Shown one piece after another: positions 27,648 through 35,728 of a DNA stretch of 52,055 nucleotides. Below the pieces are notes generated by a model that was given only the letters and a program-made list of their open reading frames with translations, did no database searches and had not been told where the DNA came from. Position 1 is the first letter of the stretch; the number at the start of each line of letters is the position of its first letter. Made by a program: the position numbers and the translations under genes. The stretch comes from Aureimonas sp. AU12 (GTDB taxonomy: Bacteria > Pseudomonadota > Alphaproteobacteria > Rhizobiales > Rhizobiaceae), in contig NZ_BBWH01000014.1 in assembly GCF_001463705.1 (NCBI RefSeq), positions 1-52,055 on the forward strand, in the 5' to 3' direction.

Positions 27648-28150
27648 AGTTCGGCTCTCTCCGGGGACCGGCTCGTGGTTAACGCCAGGCTTCCGCAGAG
27701 GAATAAACTTTAAAAATAAGATCGGCAAATCAAATGTTGCGATGCACAACCTAAACGCTCGAGTTTCTGATAAGCAATTGACTTGCCTTGACTATTTTCG
27801 TCGGAGAAATGAGACCGATGATGGCAGCCGTTGGAGTGAAACCGCCAGCGGACCGCGTCCACCGCGGCCATCTGCCTGGACCAGCTGCACGAGCGCAGGA
27901 ACGCGACGGCAGGCAATCGCGAAGCACAGTTCCAAGCGACCGCGAAGCGATCAGGCGGAGATACACGCAGTATCACTTGGCAATCACGACAACCAACACG
28001 CGCAATGAAATCCAATCTAGACTTACATTGTTGGATTCTATTAAAATTTTACATTTGTGCTATTAACTCTTTCTCAACCATCTTGTTGCGATAGATTAAC
28101 AAAACCTTTATTCCCGGCACATGGCATGAGGCCATGGGGCAGGGACCGGG
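27648..28150. promoter_or_regulatory. AT-rich divergent promoter region between two RTX genes
   Basis: The 503-bp gap separates the divergent RTX genes and must hold both promoters. Two strongly AT-rich stretches (about 27700-27800 and 28010-28115) flank a GC-rich centre. An inverted repeat, AATCCAA at 28009-28015 and TTGGATT at 28031-28037, has half-sites 22 bp apart, as expected for an operator. Near 28096-28110, TTAA-N7-TTTA is one base from the alphaproteobacterial CtrA site TTAA-N7-TTAA. Small open frames here have no recognisable product. Confidence 0.5.
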
Positions 28151-29332
28151 ATGTTTTTTCTTCGTTTTTTATGGAATTTCTTCAACTATCAGCCTGAGCC
28201 GGTTGCTCAGGTGCAGGTGGGTGACGATCAAGCCAACACGCTGATCGGCACCAAGTGCGCCGACGACCTGTCCGGCCTCGGCGGCAACGACCTTCTCGTC
28301 GGCAAGCGCGGCAACGACATCCTGTCGGGCGGCGACGGCAACGACACGCTGAACGGCGGCTCCGGCCGCGACCAGCTGCATGGCGGCAACGGCACCGACA
28401 CCATCACCTACGAGAATTCCTGCGCGGCCGTCGAGATCAACCTCGCCACGGGTCTGGCGCGCGGCGGCGAAGCCACCGGCGACACCTTCACCTCGATCGA
28501 GAACGTCACGGGTTCGGCCTATCATGACCGCCTCACCGGCGACGCCGGCGTGAACGTGCTCAATGGCCTCGCCGGGAACGACACGCTCGACGGCGGTGCC
28601 GGCAACGATCGCCTCTTCGGCGGCATCGGCAACGATCGCCTGATCGGCGGCGAAGGCAACGACCAGCTCGTCGGCGACACCGGCACCAATGACGACATCG
28701 GCAAGGGCGGCGGTGCGGACACGATGCTCGGCGGCGTCGGCAACGACACCTATTCCGTCTACCAGTCCGGCGACATCGTGATCGAGAATGCCGACGAGGG
28801 CACCGGCGACATCGTGCTCGCCTCGGTCGACTACACGCTGACGGCCAATGTCGAGAACCTGACGCTGTTCAACATGGCGGTCTCGGGCACCGGCAACGAG
28901 CTTGCCAACAAGATCACCGGCAGTTCCGGCAACAACATCATCAACGGCAAGGGCGGCATCGACGACCTCGTCGGCGGCGGCGGCTCGGACACCTTCGTCT
29001 TCGACAAGGCCGACGCGACGAGCCGCGACATCGTCCGCGACTTCATCAGCGGCGACGACAAGGTCGGCATCTCCGTCAGCGGCTTCGGCCTGAAGCTGGC
29101 CGCCGGTCAGGCCCTGCCCGACGACTACTTCTTCGTCGACACCACCCGGCCGACCAGCGCCGATCCCGCGCAGACCGACCATGGCCAGTTCATCCTGGTG
29201 CGCGACAGCGCCTCGATCGTCAGCCTCTACTTCGACGCAGACGGTGGTCTCGCCGCCAACAACCCGGTGCTCGTGGCCAACTTCATCGGCGGCACGGCTC
29301 CGACGGCCGCGGACTTCGCACTCGTCGCCTGA
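28151..29332 (+). CDS. RTX-repeat calcium-binding secreted protein
   Basis: The 393-residue protein consists mainly of RTX nonapeptide repeats (about residues 25-75, 140-200 and 245-275, of the form GGxGNDxLxGG). Spacers resemble those of the large neighbour, for example [14 protein letters not shown] beside DYTLGAELETLVL. A C-terminal secretion-type domain (about 285-393, beginning [17 protein letters not shown]) follows. It has no catalytic domain, and its aromatic N-terminus [11 protein letters not shown] is not a Sec signal. The ATG follows AGGGA. It may be a surface or matrix adhesin or an accessory to the divergent pectate lyase. Export is likely by a type I system encoded elsewhere. 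Confidence 0.88.
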   Translation: MFFLRFLWNFFNYQPEPVAQVQVGDDQANTLIGTKCADDLSGLGGNDLLVGKRGNDILSGGDGNDTLNGGSGRDQLHGGNGTDTITYENSCAAVEINLATGLARGGEATGDTFTSIENVTGSAYHDRLTGDAGVNVLNGLAGNDTLDGGAGNDRLFGGIGNDRLIGGEGNDQLVGDTGTNDDIGKGGGADTMLGGVGNDTYSVYQSGDIVIENADEGTGDIVLASVDYTLTANVENLTLFNMAVSGTGNELANKITGSSGNNIINGKGGIDDLVGGGGSDTFVFDKADATSRDIVRDFISGDDKVGISVSGFGLKLAAGQALPDDYFFVDTTRPTSADPAQTDHGQFILVRDSASIVSLYFDADGGLAANNPVLVANFIGGTAPTAADFALVA

Positions 29333-29368
29333 GCGACCCCGCCGAGAGACGCCGCACCGATCGAACGC

Positions 29369-29404
29369 AAGAAGGGCGCCCCTCGCAGGAGGGGCGCCCT
29401 TCTT
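29369..29404. terminator. Bidirectional terminator hairpin
   Basis: A perfect 16-bp stem (AAGAAGGGCGCCCCTC with its complement, loop GCAG) lies between the convergent RTX and acyltransferase genes. The stem itself supplies A and T residues at both ends, so it could act in both directions. Confidence 0.85.
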
Positions 29405-29493
29405 AGTTGGAGATCGATCCGTTCAGGACCGAACGGTCGATCGACCGGGAATGAGAGTTCCGGTGCGCCCGGCGGGACCGAGCTGCGGGACCC

Positions 29494-30642
29494 TCAGGCC
29501 TTCGCGTCTGCCAGAGGCAGGATTCGCACCCCGTCGTCGCGCGTGCCCACCTTCACCCTGTTGAGACCGAGCAGACCGAACACCCATCCGAGCAAGGCCA
29601 TCATCAGACCGCGGAACCGCCATTCGACGAGACGCGAGGCGGCCCAGGCGATCAGGCAGATCGCGGCCAAGGCGACGTAGACGGCAGCGTCGAGGCCGAT
29701 GGCGGGGGTCACGTACTTGATGATCGTCAAGCCCAGCATCTGATGGAAGAGGTAGATCGAGTAGCTGTATTTTCCGAGCCAGAGGAACACCCGGCTACCG
29801 AAGCAGAACTGGTCGGCGATGAGGATCAGACCGAGGATCAGCAGGAAGGTGACGTCGGCCTGGACGTTGAACTTGTGATCCTCCGCGACACCGATGATGG
29901 CGGAGATGATCGCCAGGAGCGCGATGGCGCAGAACATCGCATCCATGTGCCCGCGATGCAGCAGCAGCCCGAGCGCGAAGAGCGGCAGGTAGATCGAGAT
30001 CAGGCCGCCATGCAGGATCTTGCTGAGGATCACGAGATCGCCGGACTGCGCGAAGTCCACGCCATGGCCCGGTTCAGAGATCATGAGGATCAGATCGATC
30101 GTCGTGACCACCACGGCGAAGATGGCGAACCGCTCGATGAACCTGCCGCGGAACACGGCGGCGAAGATGCCGATGATGACGTAGAATTTCAGCTCGGTCA
30201 GGATCGACCAGTAGGCGCCGTCGACCCACTCGAACCCGAGATCCTTGAGGAAGAACAGCGATCCGATGAGATCGACGACCGTCCGCTTCTCCGTGTAGAA
30301 CGGGTCGAGGCCGGTATAGACGACCGGCGGCGACCAGATGTGCATGCAGATGAAGACGAAGACGCTGGCGAACGCGAAGAGCGGCCAGATACGGGCGATC
30401 CGCTTGGCGTAGAAGTCTGCCAGGCTCGCGGACTTCTCGATCGACTGGGCGATCAGGTAGCCCGACAGCACGAAGAAGATGTAGACGCCGAGTTTTCCGA
30501 GATTGGTGATGACCATCGCGGGCGCGCTGGCATTCAAGGCCTCCGGCGGGAGCCGCGTCGTGTAGTGATAGAGGACGACGATGAGGACCGCGATACCTCG
30601 CATGACCTCGATGTTCTGGTTCTTTTTCAGTTTTTCGATCAT
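29494..30642 (-). CDS. Acyltransferase family 3 membrane protein (OafA-like)
   Basis: The 382-residue protein has about ten hydrophobic segments and the family-3 acyltransferase opening EVMRGIAVLIVVLYHY, with the conserved Arg and His. It would transfer an acyl group, often acetyl, onto a sugar of a surface glycan, with the membrane domain carrying the donor. The start at 30642 (MIEKLKK) fits the family; a TTG frame start at 30687 is less likely. Its codon use looks less GC-biased than its neighbours, and its upstream region is AT-rich, which may point to transfer. It could modify the glycan made by the cluster at 35.7-45 kb, but nothing links them directly. Confidence 0.85.
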   Translation of the reverse strand: MIEKLKKNQNIEVMRGIAVLIVVLYHYTTRLPPEALNASAPAMVITNLGKLGVYIFFVLSGYLIAQSIEKSASLADFYAKRIARIWPLFAFASVFVFICMHIWSPPVVYTGLDPFYTEKRTVVDLIGSLFFLKDLGFEWVDGAYWSILTELKFYVIIGIFAAVFRGRFIERFAIFAVVVTTIDLILMISEPGHGVDFAQSGDLVILSKILHGGLISIYLPLFALGLLLHRGHMDAMFCAIALLAIISAIIGVAEDHKFNVQADVTFLLILGLILIADQFCFGSRVFLWLGKYSYSIYLFHQMLGLTIIKYVTPAIGLDAAVYVALAAICLIAWAASRLVEWRFRGLMMALLGWVFGLLGLNRVKVGTRDDGVRILPLADAKA

Positions 30643-30907
30643 GCGCGCACCTGCGAATTCTCCGGTGTCATCGATGAAACTGAACAAGAACGTCAGATCA
30701 TCTCGAAATTCCCTGCATCGACCCTATTCTCCCGACTGCCAAAATTTTCTGACTTATTTTGGTTAATCTCATATCATTCAAATATTATCAGATCAAATAA
30801 GGCACACTTGCTGGTGCATTTTTGACAGCGAGAAAGTTCACGGGCGGAGCGGCTCGAAGCCTGTCGGGCAAGGCCCTCGACGCCGCCGCACACGCCCCGC
30901 TATGGCA

Positions 30908-31675
30908 TCAGTTCTTGATCCGCCAGCCCGTGCGGAAGATCCAGGCGATCGCGGCGATGCAGGCGATCATGATCGCCACCGTCATGGCGAGGCTGACGGC
31001 GACGCCGACATCGGACTGGCCGAAGAAGCTCCAGCGAAAGCCGCTGACGAGATAGACCACCGGGTTGAACAGCGTCACCTTCTGCCAGAAGGGCGGCAGC
31101 ATCGAGATCGAGTAGAAGGAGCCGCCGAGGAAGGTCAGCGGCGTCACCACGAGCAGCGGCACGATCTGCAGCTTCTCGAACCCCTCCGCCCAGATGCCGA
31201 TGATGAAGCCGAACAGGCTGAAGGTCACCGAGGTGAGGACGAGGAAGAGCAGCATGAAGCCGGGATGCTCGACGCGCAGCGGCACGAAGAGCGCGGCGGT
31301 GGCGAGGATGATGAGCCCGAGGAGGATCGATTTCGTGGCGGCCGCCCCGACATAGGCGAGCGTGATCTCGACCGCCGAGATCGGCGCCGACAGAAGCTCG
31401 TAGATCGTGCCGGTGAATTTCGGGAAGTAGATGCCGAACGAGGCGTTCGAGATGCTCTGCGTGAGCAACGACAGCATGATCAGTCCCGGCACGATGAAGG
31501 CGCCGTAGGCGACGCCGTCGATGTCGGTCATCCGCGAGCCGATGGCCGAGCCGAAGACCACGAAGTACAGCGCGGTCGAGATCACCGGCGCCACGATGCT
31601 CTGCAGCAGCGTGCGCCAGGTGCGGGCCATCTCGAAGAGATAGATCGCGCGGATGGCGTGGATGTTGATGCTCAT
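30908..31675 (-). CDS. ABC-2 type transporter permease (YadH-like)
   Basis: The 255-residue inner-membrane permease has six hydrophobic segments and the ABC-2 family pattern. Examples are [20 protein letters not shown], then [18 protein letters not shown], and a late [17 protein letters not shown] stretch typical of YadH/NodJ-like permeases. It forms an exporter with the ATPase encoded just upstream; their genes overlap as ATGA at 31672-31675. The substrate is unknown; relatives export drugs, lipids or glycolipids. Confidence 0.92.
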   Translation of the reverse strand: MSINIHAIRAIYLFEMARTWRTLLQSIVAPVISTALYFVVFGSAIGSRMTDIDGVAYGAFIVPGLIMLSLLTQSISNASFGIYFPKFTGTIYELLSAPISAVEITLAYVGAAATKSILLGLIILATAALFVPLRVEHPGFMLLFLVLTSVTFSLFGFIIGIWAEGFEKLQIVPLLVVTPLTFLGGSFYSISMLPPFWQKVTLFNPVVYLVSGFRWSFFGQSDVGVAVSLAMTVAIMIACIAAIAWIFRTGWRIKN

Positions 31676-32598
31676 GCCCGCTCTCCCACGAGACCGACGA
31701 AGATGTCCTCGAGCGAACTCTCGCGCGTGGTGACGTCGCGAAGCCGCAGGCCGGCCGCCGAAAGATCCTCCAGAAGGCTGGTGATGCCCGGCCGCTCCGC
31801 CTTCATGTTGTAGACATAGGTCAGTTCCGTCCCCTCCTTCGAAAGCGCGAGATCGTAGGCACCCAGCGCCGGGGGCACGGCGGGGATCGGCTCCTGCAGG
31901 ATCAGCCGCAGTTCCTTGCGCCCGAGCTTGCGCATCAACGCCGCCTTCTCCTCGACGAGCACGAGACGGCCACCGCGGATGACGCCGACGCGGTCGGCCA
32001 TCTCCTCGGCCTCCTCGATATAGTGGGTGGTGAGAATGACCGTGACGCCGCTCTCGCGCAGTCCGCGCACCACCTGCCACATTTCCTGGCGCAGCTGCAC
32101 GTCGACGCCCGCCGTCGGCTCGTCGAGAAAGAGGACGCGCGGCTCGTGCGACAGCGCCTTGGCGATGAGGACGCGCCGCTTCATGCCGCCCGAAAGCGTC
32201 ATGATCTTGGCGTCGCGCTTGTCCCAGAGCGAGAGCTGGCGCAGCACCGTCTCGATATGGGCGGGGTTGGCCGGCTTGCCGAACAGGCCCCGGCTGAACG
32301 ACACCGTCGCCCACACCGTCTCGAACGCGTCGGTGGTCAGTTCCTGCGGCACGAGGCCGATGAGGGCGCGCGCCGCACGGTAGTCCCGGACGATGTCGTG
32401 GCCGCCCACGAGGACATGGCCCTCGCCGGGATTGACGATGCCGCAGACGATCGAGATCAGCGTCGTCTTGCCGGCACCGTTCGGGCCGAGCAGCGCGAAG
32501 ATCTCGCCGGCCTCAATGTCGAGCGAGACGTCGTCGAGGACGCGCGCGCCCGAGCCGTAGGATTTGCCGAGGTTGCGGATGGAAAGGATGGCGCTCAT
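31672..32598 (-). CDS. ABC-2 type transporter ATP-binding protein (YadG-like)
   Basis: The 308-residue ATPase has Walker [10 protein letters not shown], signature LSGGMKRR, Walker [12 protein letters not shown] and switch His in TTHYIEEAE. The C-terminal 80 residues form the extra domain usual for YadG/DrrA-type subunits. The start at 32598 begins the nucleotide-binding domain ([15 protein letters not shown]); the frame continues upstream to 33174 but only overlaps the divergent dehydrogenase gene. It powers the permease encoded immediately downstream. Confidence 0.92.
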   Translation of the reverse strand: MSAILSIRNLGKSYGSGARVLDDVSLDIEAGEIFALLGPNGAGKTTLISIVCGIVNPGEGHVLVGGHDIVRDYRAARALIGLVPQELTTDAFETVWATVSFSRGLFGKPANPAHIETVLRQLSLWDKRDAKIMTLSGGMKRRVLIAKALSHEPRVLFLDEPTAGVDVQLRQEMWQVVRGLRESGVTVILTTHYIEEAEEMADRVGVIRGGRLVLVEEKAALMRKLGRKELRLILQEPIPAVPPALGAYDLALSKEGTELTYVYNMKAERPGITSLLEDLSAAGLRLRDVTTRESSLEDIFVGLVGERA

Positions 32599-32845
32599 CG
32601 GGGCCTCGCGCGCCGAACGGAGCGGACCGCCGGGCGATGGTCGAACGGGGTGGAGCGACGACGAAACCGCCGGCTCGGGCGCAGCCTTGCACCAGCGGCC
32701 GCGCGAAGACCACCCCCGGGGCGTCTGAACGGCGCGGCCGCCCGACGCCCGGCGCTCCCGCCGCCGACGACACTTCGTCGCGGCGCAGCAAAGCAACCAA
32801 TGCCGCGCGCATGGCTTCTCTCGGTTCATGACGAAGGGACGAAGC

Positions 32846-33832
32846 ATGGCGAAGACGGTTGTCATCACGGGCGGAACGGCGGGCATCGGTCTCGCGACGG
32901 CGGAGAAGTTCGCACGCAAAGGCTGGAACGTCGGCGTCATCGCGCGGCACGAGGCGCGCCTCGCCGAGACCGAAACCCGGCTGCGGGCTCTCGGCGTCAA
33001 GGCGCTCGCCGTCAAGGCCGATGTCGCCGACCAGGACCAGGTGAACGCCGCTGCCGACCGCATCGCCGCAGAGCTCGGGCCGATCGAGGCCTGGGTCAAC
33101 AATGCGATGGCGACGATCGTCGCCCCAGCGGGCGAGATCAAGACAGACGAGTTTCGCCGCGTCACCGAGGTCACCTATCACGGGCAGGTCTTCGGCACGC
33201 TCGCGGCGCTGCGCCACATGCGCCCGCGCAACCGCGGCTCGATCGTGCAGATCAACTCGGTGCTGGGCATTCGCCCCTTCCCGCTGCAGTCGGCCTATGC
33301 CGGTGCCAAGGCCGCGGCGCTGGGCTTCACCAATGCGCTGCGCGCCGAACTCGACCACGAGGGCGTCGCCGTCACGTTGTCGACGGTCTTCCTTCCAGCC
33401 GTGAACACGCCCCAGTTCGGCGGCTGGGCGCGCAACCGGATGGGTCGCCGACAGATCGCGCCCGATCCGGTCTACGATCCCCGCCTCTGCGCCAACGCGA
33501 TCTTCTTCGCAACCGTGAACCCACGCCGCGACGTCTGGGTCGGTCGCACGACGATGATGGCGAGCGTCCTTCAGCGCATCTGGCCCAATGCCGGCGACGC
33601 GCAGGCCAAGAGCGGCTGGGAGGGCCAGCTGTCGGACGAGCGCATGCCGGAACTGGCGGGCAACCTCTTCGAGCCCGGCCCCGGCTCGGCCGTGATCGAC
33701 GGGCCGTTCCGCGACCGGGTGCTCGGCTCTCGCCAGACCTTCGTCACCAGCCGGCAGCGCGACGCGGCGCTCCTCGGCGGCATCGGTCTCGGCATCGCCG
33801 CGCTTCTCTGCGCCCTGCGCCGCCGCTCCTGA
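32846..33832 (+). CDS. Short-chain dehydrogenase with C-terminal membrane tail
   Basis: The 328-residue protein is a classical short-chain dehydrogenase/reductase. The cofactor loop is TGGTAGIG, the NNAG motif is present as NNAM, and the catalytic Ser (QINSVLG), Tyr and Lys (YAGAK) are in place. After the domain (about residues 1-240) it continues for some 70 residues and ends in a hydrophobic helix, [16 protein letters not shown], followed by Arg residues. That suggests membrane anchoring. AAGGGA lies before the ATG. The substrate is unknown. The gene is divergent from the ABC exporter and 92 bp upstream of the GH15 gene. Confidence 0.88.
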   Translation: MAKTVVITGGTAGIGLATAEKFARKGWNVGVIARHEARLAETETRLRALGVKALAVKADVADQDQVNAAADRIAAELGPIEAWVNNAMATIVAPAGEIKTDEFRRVTEVTYHGQVFGTLAALRHMRPRNRGSIVQINSVLGIRPFPLQSAYAGAKAAALGFTNALRAELDHEGVAVTLSTVFLPAVNTPQFGGWARNRMGRRQIAPDPVYDPRLCANAIFFATVNPRRDVWVGRTTMMASVLQRIWPNAGDAQAKSGWEGQLSDERMPELAGNLFEPGPGSAVIDGPFRDRVLGSRQTFVTSRQRDAALLGGIGLGIAALLCALRRRS

Positions 33833-33851
33833 ACCGGACTGTCGAAGACAA

Positions 33852-33887
33852 GCGTGGGGAGCGGCAATGCAAGGCGGCTCCCCACGC
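33852..33887 (+). terminator. Hairpin between dehydrogenase and GH15 genes
   Basis: GCGTGGGGAGC pairs perfectly with GCTCCCCACGC around a 14-nt loop, 19 bp after the dehydrogenase stop. There is no T run, so it is a possible terminator or a processing/attenuation hairpin in the leader of the GH15 gene. Confidence 0.45.
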
Positions 33888-33924
33888 CGCCCCGTATCCC
33901 CGCGTTGCCCGTGAAAGACGTCAG

Positions 33925-35703
33925 ATGAAGAAGACCGAAACCGCCCGCCGCGACGGATACCTGCCGCTGAAATCCTACACCGCGCTCGGCGACGGCCGCT
34001 CGGTGGCGCTGTCGGGGGCCGACGGCTCGATCGACTGGTGGTGCGTCCCCAACATGGATTCGCCGCCGCTCTTCGACCGGCTGCTCAGCGCCGAAGACGG
34101 CGGGCGCTTCTCGATCACGCCGCGCGAGCCCTACACGTCGGAACGCCGCTACATCGAGGGCAGCAACGTCCACGAAACGGTCTTCACCACCGCTGGCGGG
34201 CGCGCGAAGATCACCGAGGCGGTGAACAGCGGTTCGGCCGGGCGCCTGCCTTGGTGCGAGCTCGCGCGCCGCGTCGAGGGGCTGGAAGGCGAAGTGCGCT
34301 TCGACGTGGTGATGCGCATCGGCACGCGCGCCGACACCTGCTCGCCTTATCTCGTCCCCAACCGCAACGGCACCGTCTTCAACGCGGGCGCCGTGCTCGG
34401 CCTCCTGCGGCGCAGCGACGGCGTGGTGGTGACGCGCGAGGACGACCTCGCCTTCGAGGCGACGTTGACGGTTCAGGCCGGGACGCGCGAAGTCGTCGCC
34501 ATCGTCGCGGGCGAGAACGAGCCGCTCGTGGTGCCCTCGATCGCCGAAATCGACCGCCGCATCGACGTCTCCGACAAGGAATGGCGCGAGTGGAGCGAAC
34601 GCATCGGGTATAGCGGACCGCACCGCACGACGGTCCTGCGCAGCTCGCTGGCGCTGAAGCTCCTCCTCTACAGCCCCTCCGGCGCCATCGCCGCGGCGGC
34701 CACCACATCGCTGCCGGAGCGCATCGGCGGCAACAAGAACTACGATTATCGCTACGCCTGGGTCCGCGACGCCGGCTACACGATCAAGGCCTTCCTCAAG
34801 ATCGGCGCCGACGCCGAGGCCAAGGCCGCCTTCACCTGGCTGATCAAGCGGCTGGCCGAGCACGGGTCGCAGGTCTTCTACACGCTGGAGGGCGGCATGC
34901 CGCCCGAGGACCGCGAGATCGCCCTGCCCGGCTACCAGAACTCCCAGCCCGTACGCATCGGCAATGCCGCCGCCTCGCAGCATCAGCACGGAATCTACGG
35001 CGACATTTTCGAAGTCGCCTTCCGCTTCGTCGAGGCCGGCAACATTCTTGACCAGGGATCGGCGAAAACCCTCTCGGCGCTCGCCGACGAATGCGCCGAG
35101 GGCTGGCGCCAGGCCGATGCCGGCATCTGGGAGCTGGAAGAGCAGCGCCACTACACGATGTCGAAGATCTCGTGCTGGCAGGCTTTGGCGCGCGCCGTCC
35201 AGATGGCCGAGGACGGCCATCTTCCGACGACCTGCCAGCCTCGCTGGATGCGCGAGCGCGACCGCGTCGCCGAGTGGATCGACGGCCACTGCTGGTCGGA
35301 GGAACGGCAGGCCTATATGGCCTGGGCGGGCTCCGACGGGCTCGACGCCTCGCTGGCGCTCGCCGTGCGCTTCGGCTTCGACGGTCGCGACCGGCTGGCC
35401 TCGACGATGGAAGCGATCGACCGGGAACTCGGTGCCGGACCGTTCCACTATCGCTACACCGGCGTCCATGTGGAAGAGGGCTGCTTCCTCGCCTGCTCGT
35501 TCTGGATCCTCGAAGCGAAGGCGCTCCTCGGCCGCAAGGACGAGGCCCGCCGCGACTTCGAGACGCTTCTCGCGACGCTCGATGCCGAAGGCGTCTACCC
35601 GGAGATGATCGACCCCGACAGCGGCGAATGGCTCGGCAACCTGCCGCAGGGGCTGACGCATCTGGCCATCGTCCAGGCTGCCGCCGCGCTCGGCGACGAC
35701 TGA
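33925..35703 (+). CDS. Glycoside hydrolase family 15 protein (glucoamylase/trehalase-like)
   Basis: The 592-residue protein has the bacterial GH15 layout. An N-terminal beta-sandwich domain (about 1-240) opens SYTALGDGRSVALSGADGSIDWWC. An (alpha/alpha)6 barrel follows, with NKNYDYRYAWVRDAGYTIKAF and HQHGIYGDIFEVAFRF. Family enzymes release glucose from alpha-glucans or hydrolyse trehalose; this short form without a signal peptide is cytoplasmic. The longer open frame from 32023 is not real, because it runs antisense to the ATPase gene. The ATG at 33925 has only a weak ribosome site (GAAAG). It converges on the glycan operon with a 25-bp gap. Confidence 0.9.
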   Translation: MKKTETARRDGYLPLKSYTALGDGRSVALSGADGSIDWWCVPNMDSPPLFDRLLSAEDGGRFSITPREPYTSERRYIEGSNVHETVFTTAGGRAKITEAVNSGSAGRLPWCELARRVEGLEGEVRFDVVMRIGTRADTCSPYLVPNRNGTVFNAGAVLGLLRRSDGVVVTREDDLAFEATLTVQAGTREVVAIVAGENEPLVVPSIAEIDRRIDVSDKEWREWSERIGYSGPHRTTVLRSSLALKLLLYSPSGAIAAAATTSLPERIGGNKNYDYRYAWVRDAGYTIKAFLKIGADAEAKAAFTWLIKRLAEHGSQVFYTLEGGMPPEDREIALPGYQNSQPVRIGNAAASQHQHGIYGDIFEVAFRFVEAGNILDQGSAKTLSALADECAEGWRQADAGIWELEEQRHYTMSKISCWQALARAVQMAEDGHLPTTCQPRWMRERDRVAEWIDGHCWSEERQAYMAWAGSDGLDASLALAVRFGFDGRDRLASTMEAIDRELGAGPFHYRYTGVHVEEGCFLACSFWILEAKALLGRKDEARRDFETLLATLDAEGVYPEMIDPDSGEWLGNLPQGLTHLAIVQAAAALGDD

Positions 35704-35728
35704 TGCCGACCATGCGCGGCGGCTGGCC

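Noticed and set aside
22446-27713. A 1,755-codon open frame on the plus strand, antisense to the pectate lyase/RTX gene
   Set aside because: It is a mirror of a GC-rich repetitive gene. Its protein is low-complexity Val/Ala/Gly/Asp text with no domain, while the minus strand encodes clear catalytic and RTX motifs.
27710-28066. Small open frames (about 70-100 codons) in the AT-rich gap between the RTX genes
   Set aside because: They overlap on both strands, lack convincing ribosome sites and show no recognisable motif.
22518-29332. A complete type I secretion locus around the RTX genes
   Set aside because: No type I ABC exporter, membrane fusion protein or outer-membrane channel is encoded nearby. 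The YadGH-like ABC-2 pair is a different exporter type.
32023-33924. Upstream extension of the GH15 frame by 634 codons
   Set aside because: This part runs antisense to the ABC ATPase gene and out of frame through the dehydrogenase gene. The GH15 family N-terminus begins at 33925.
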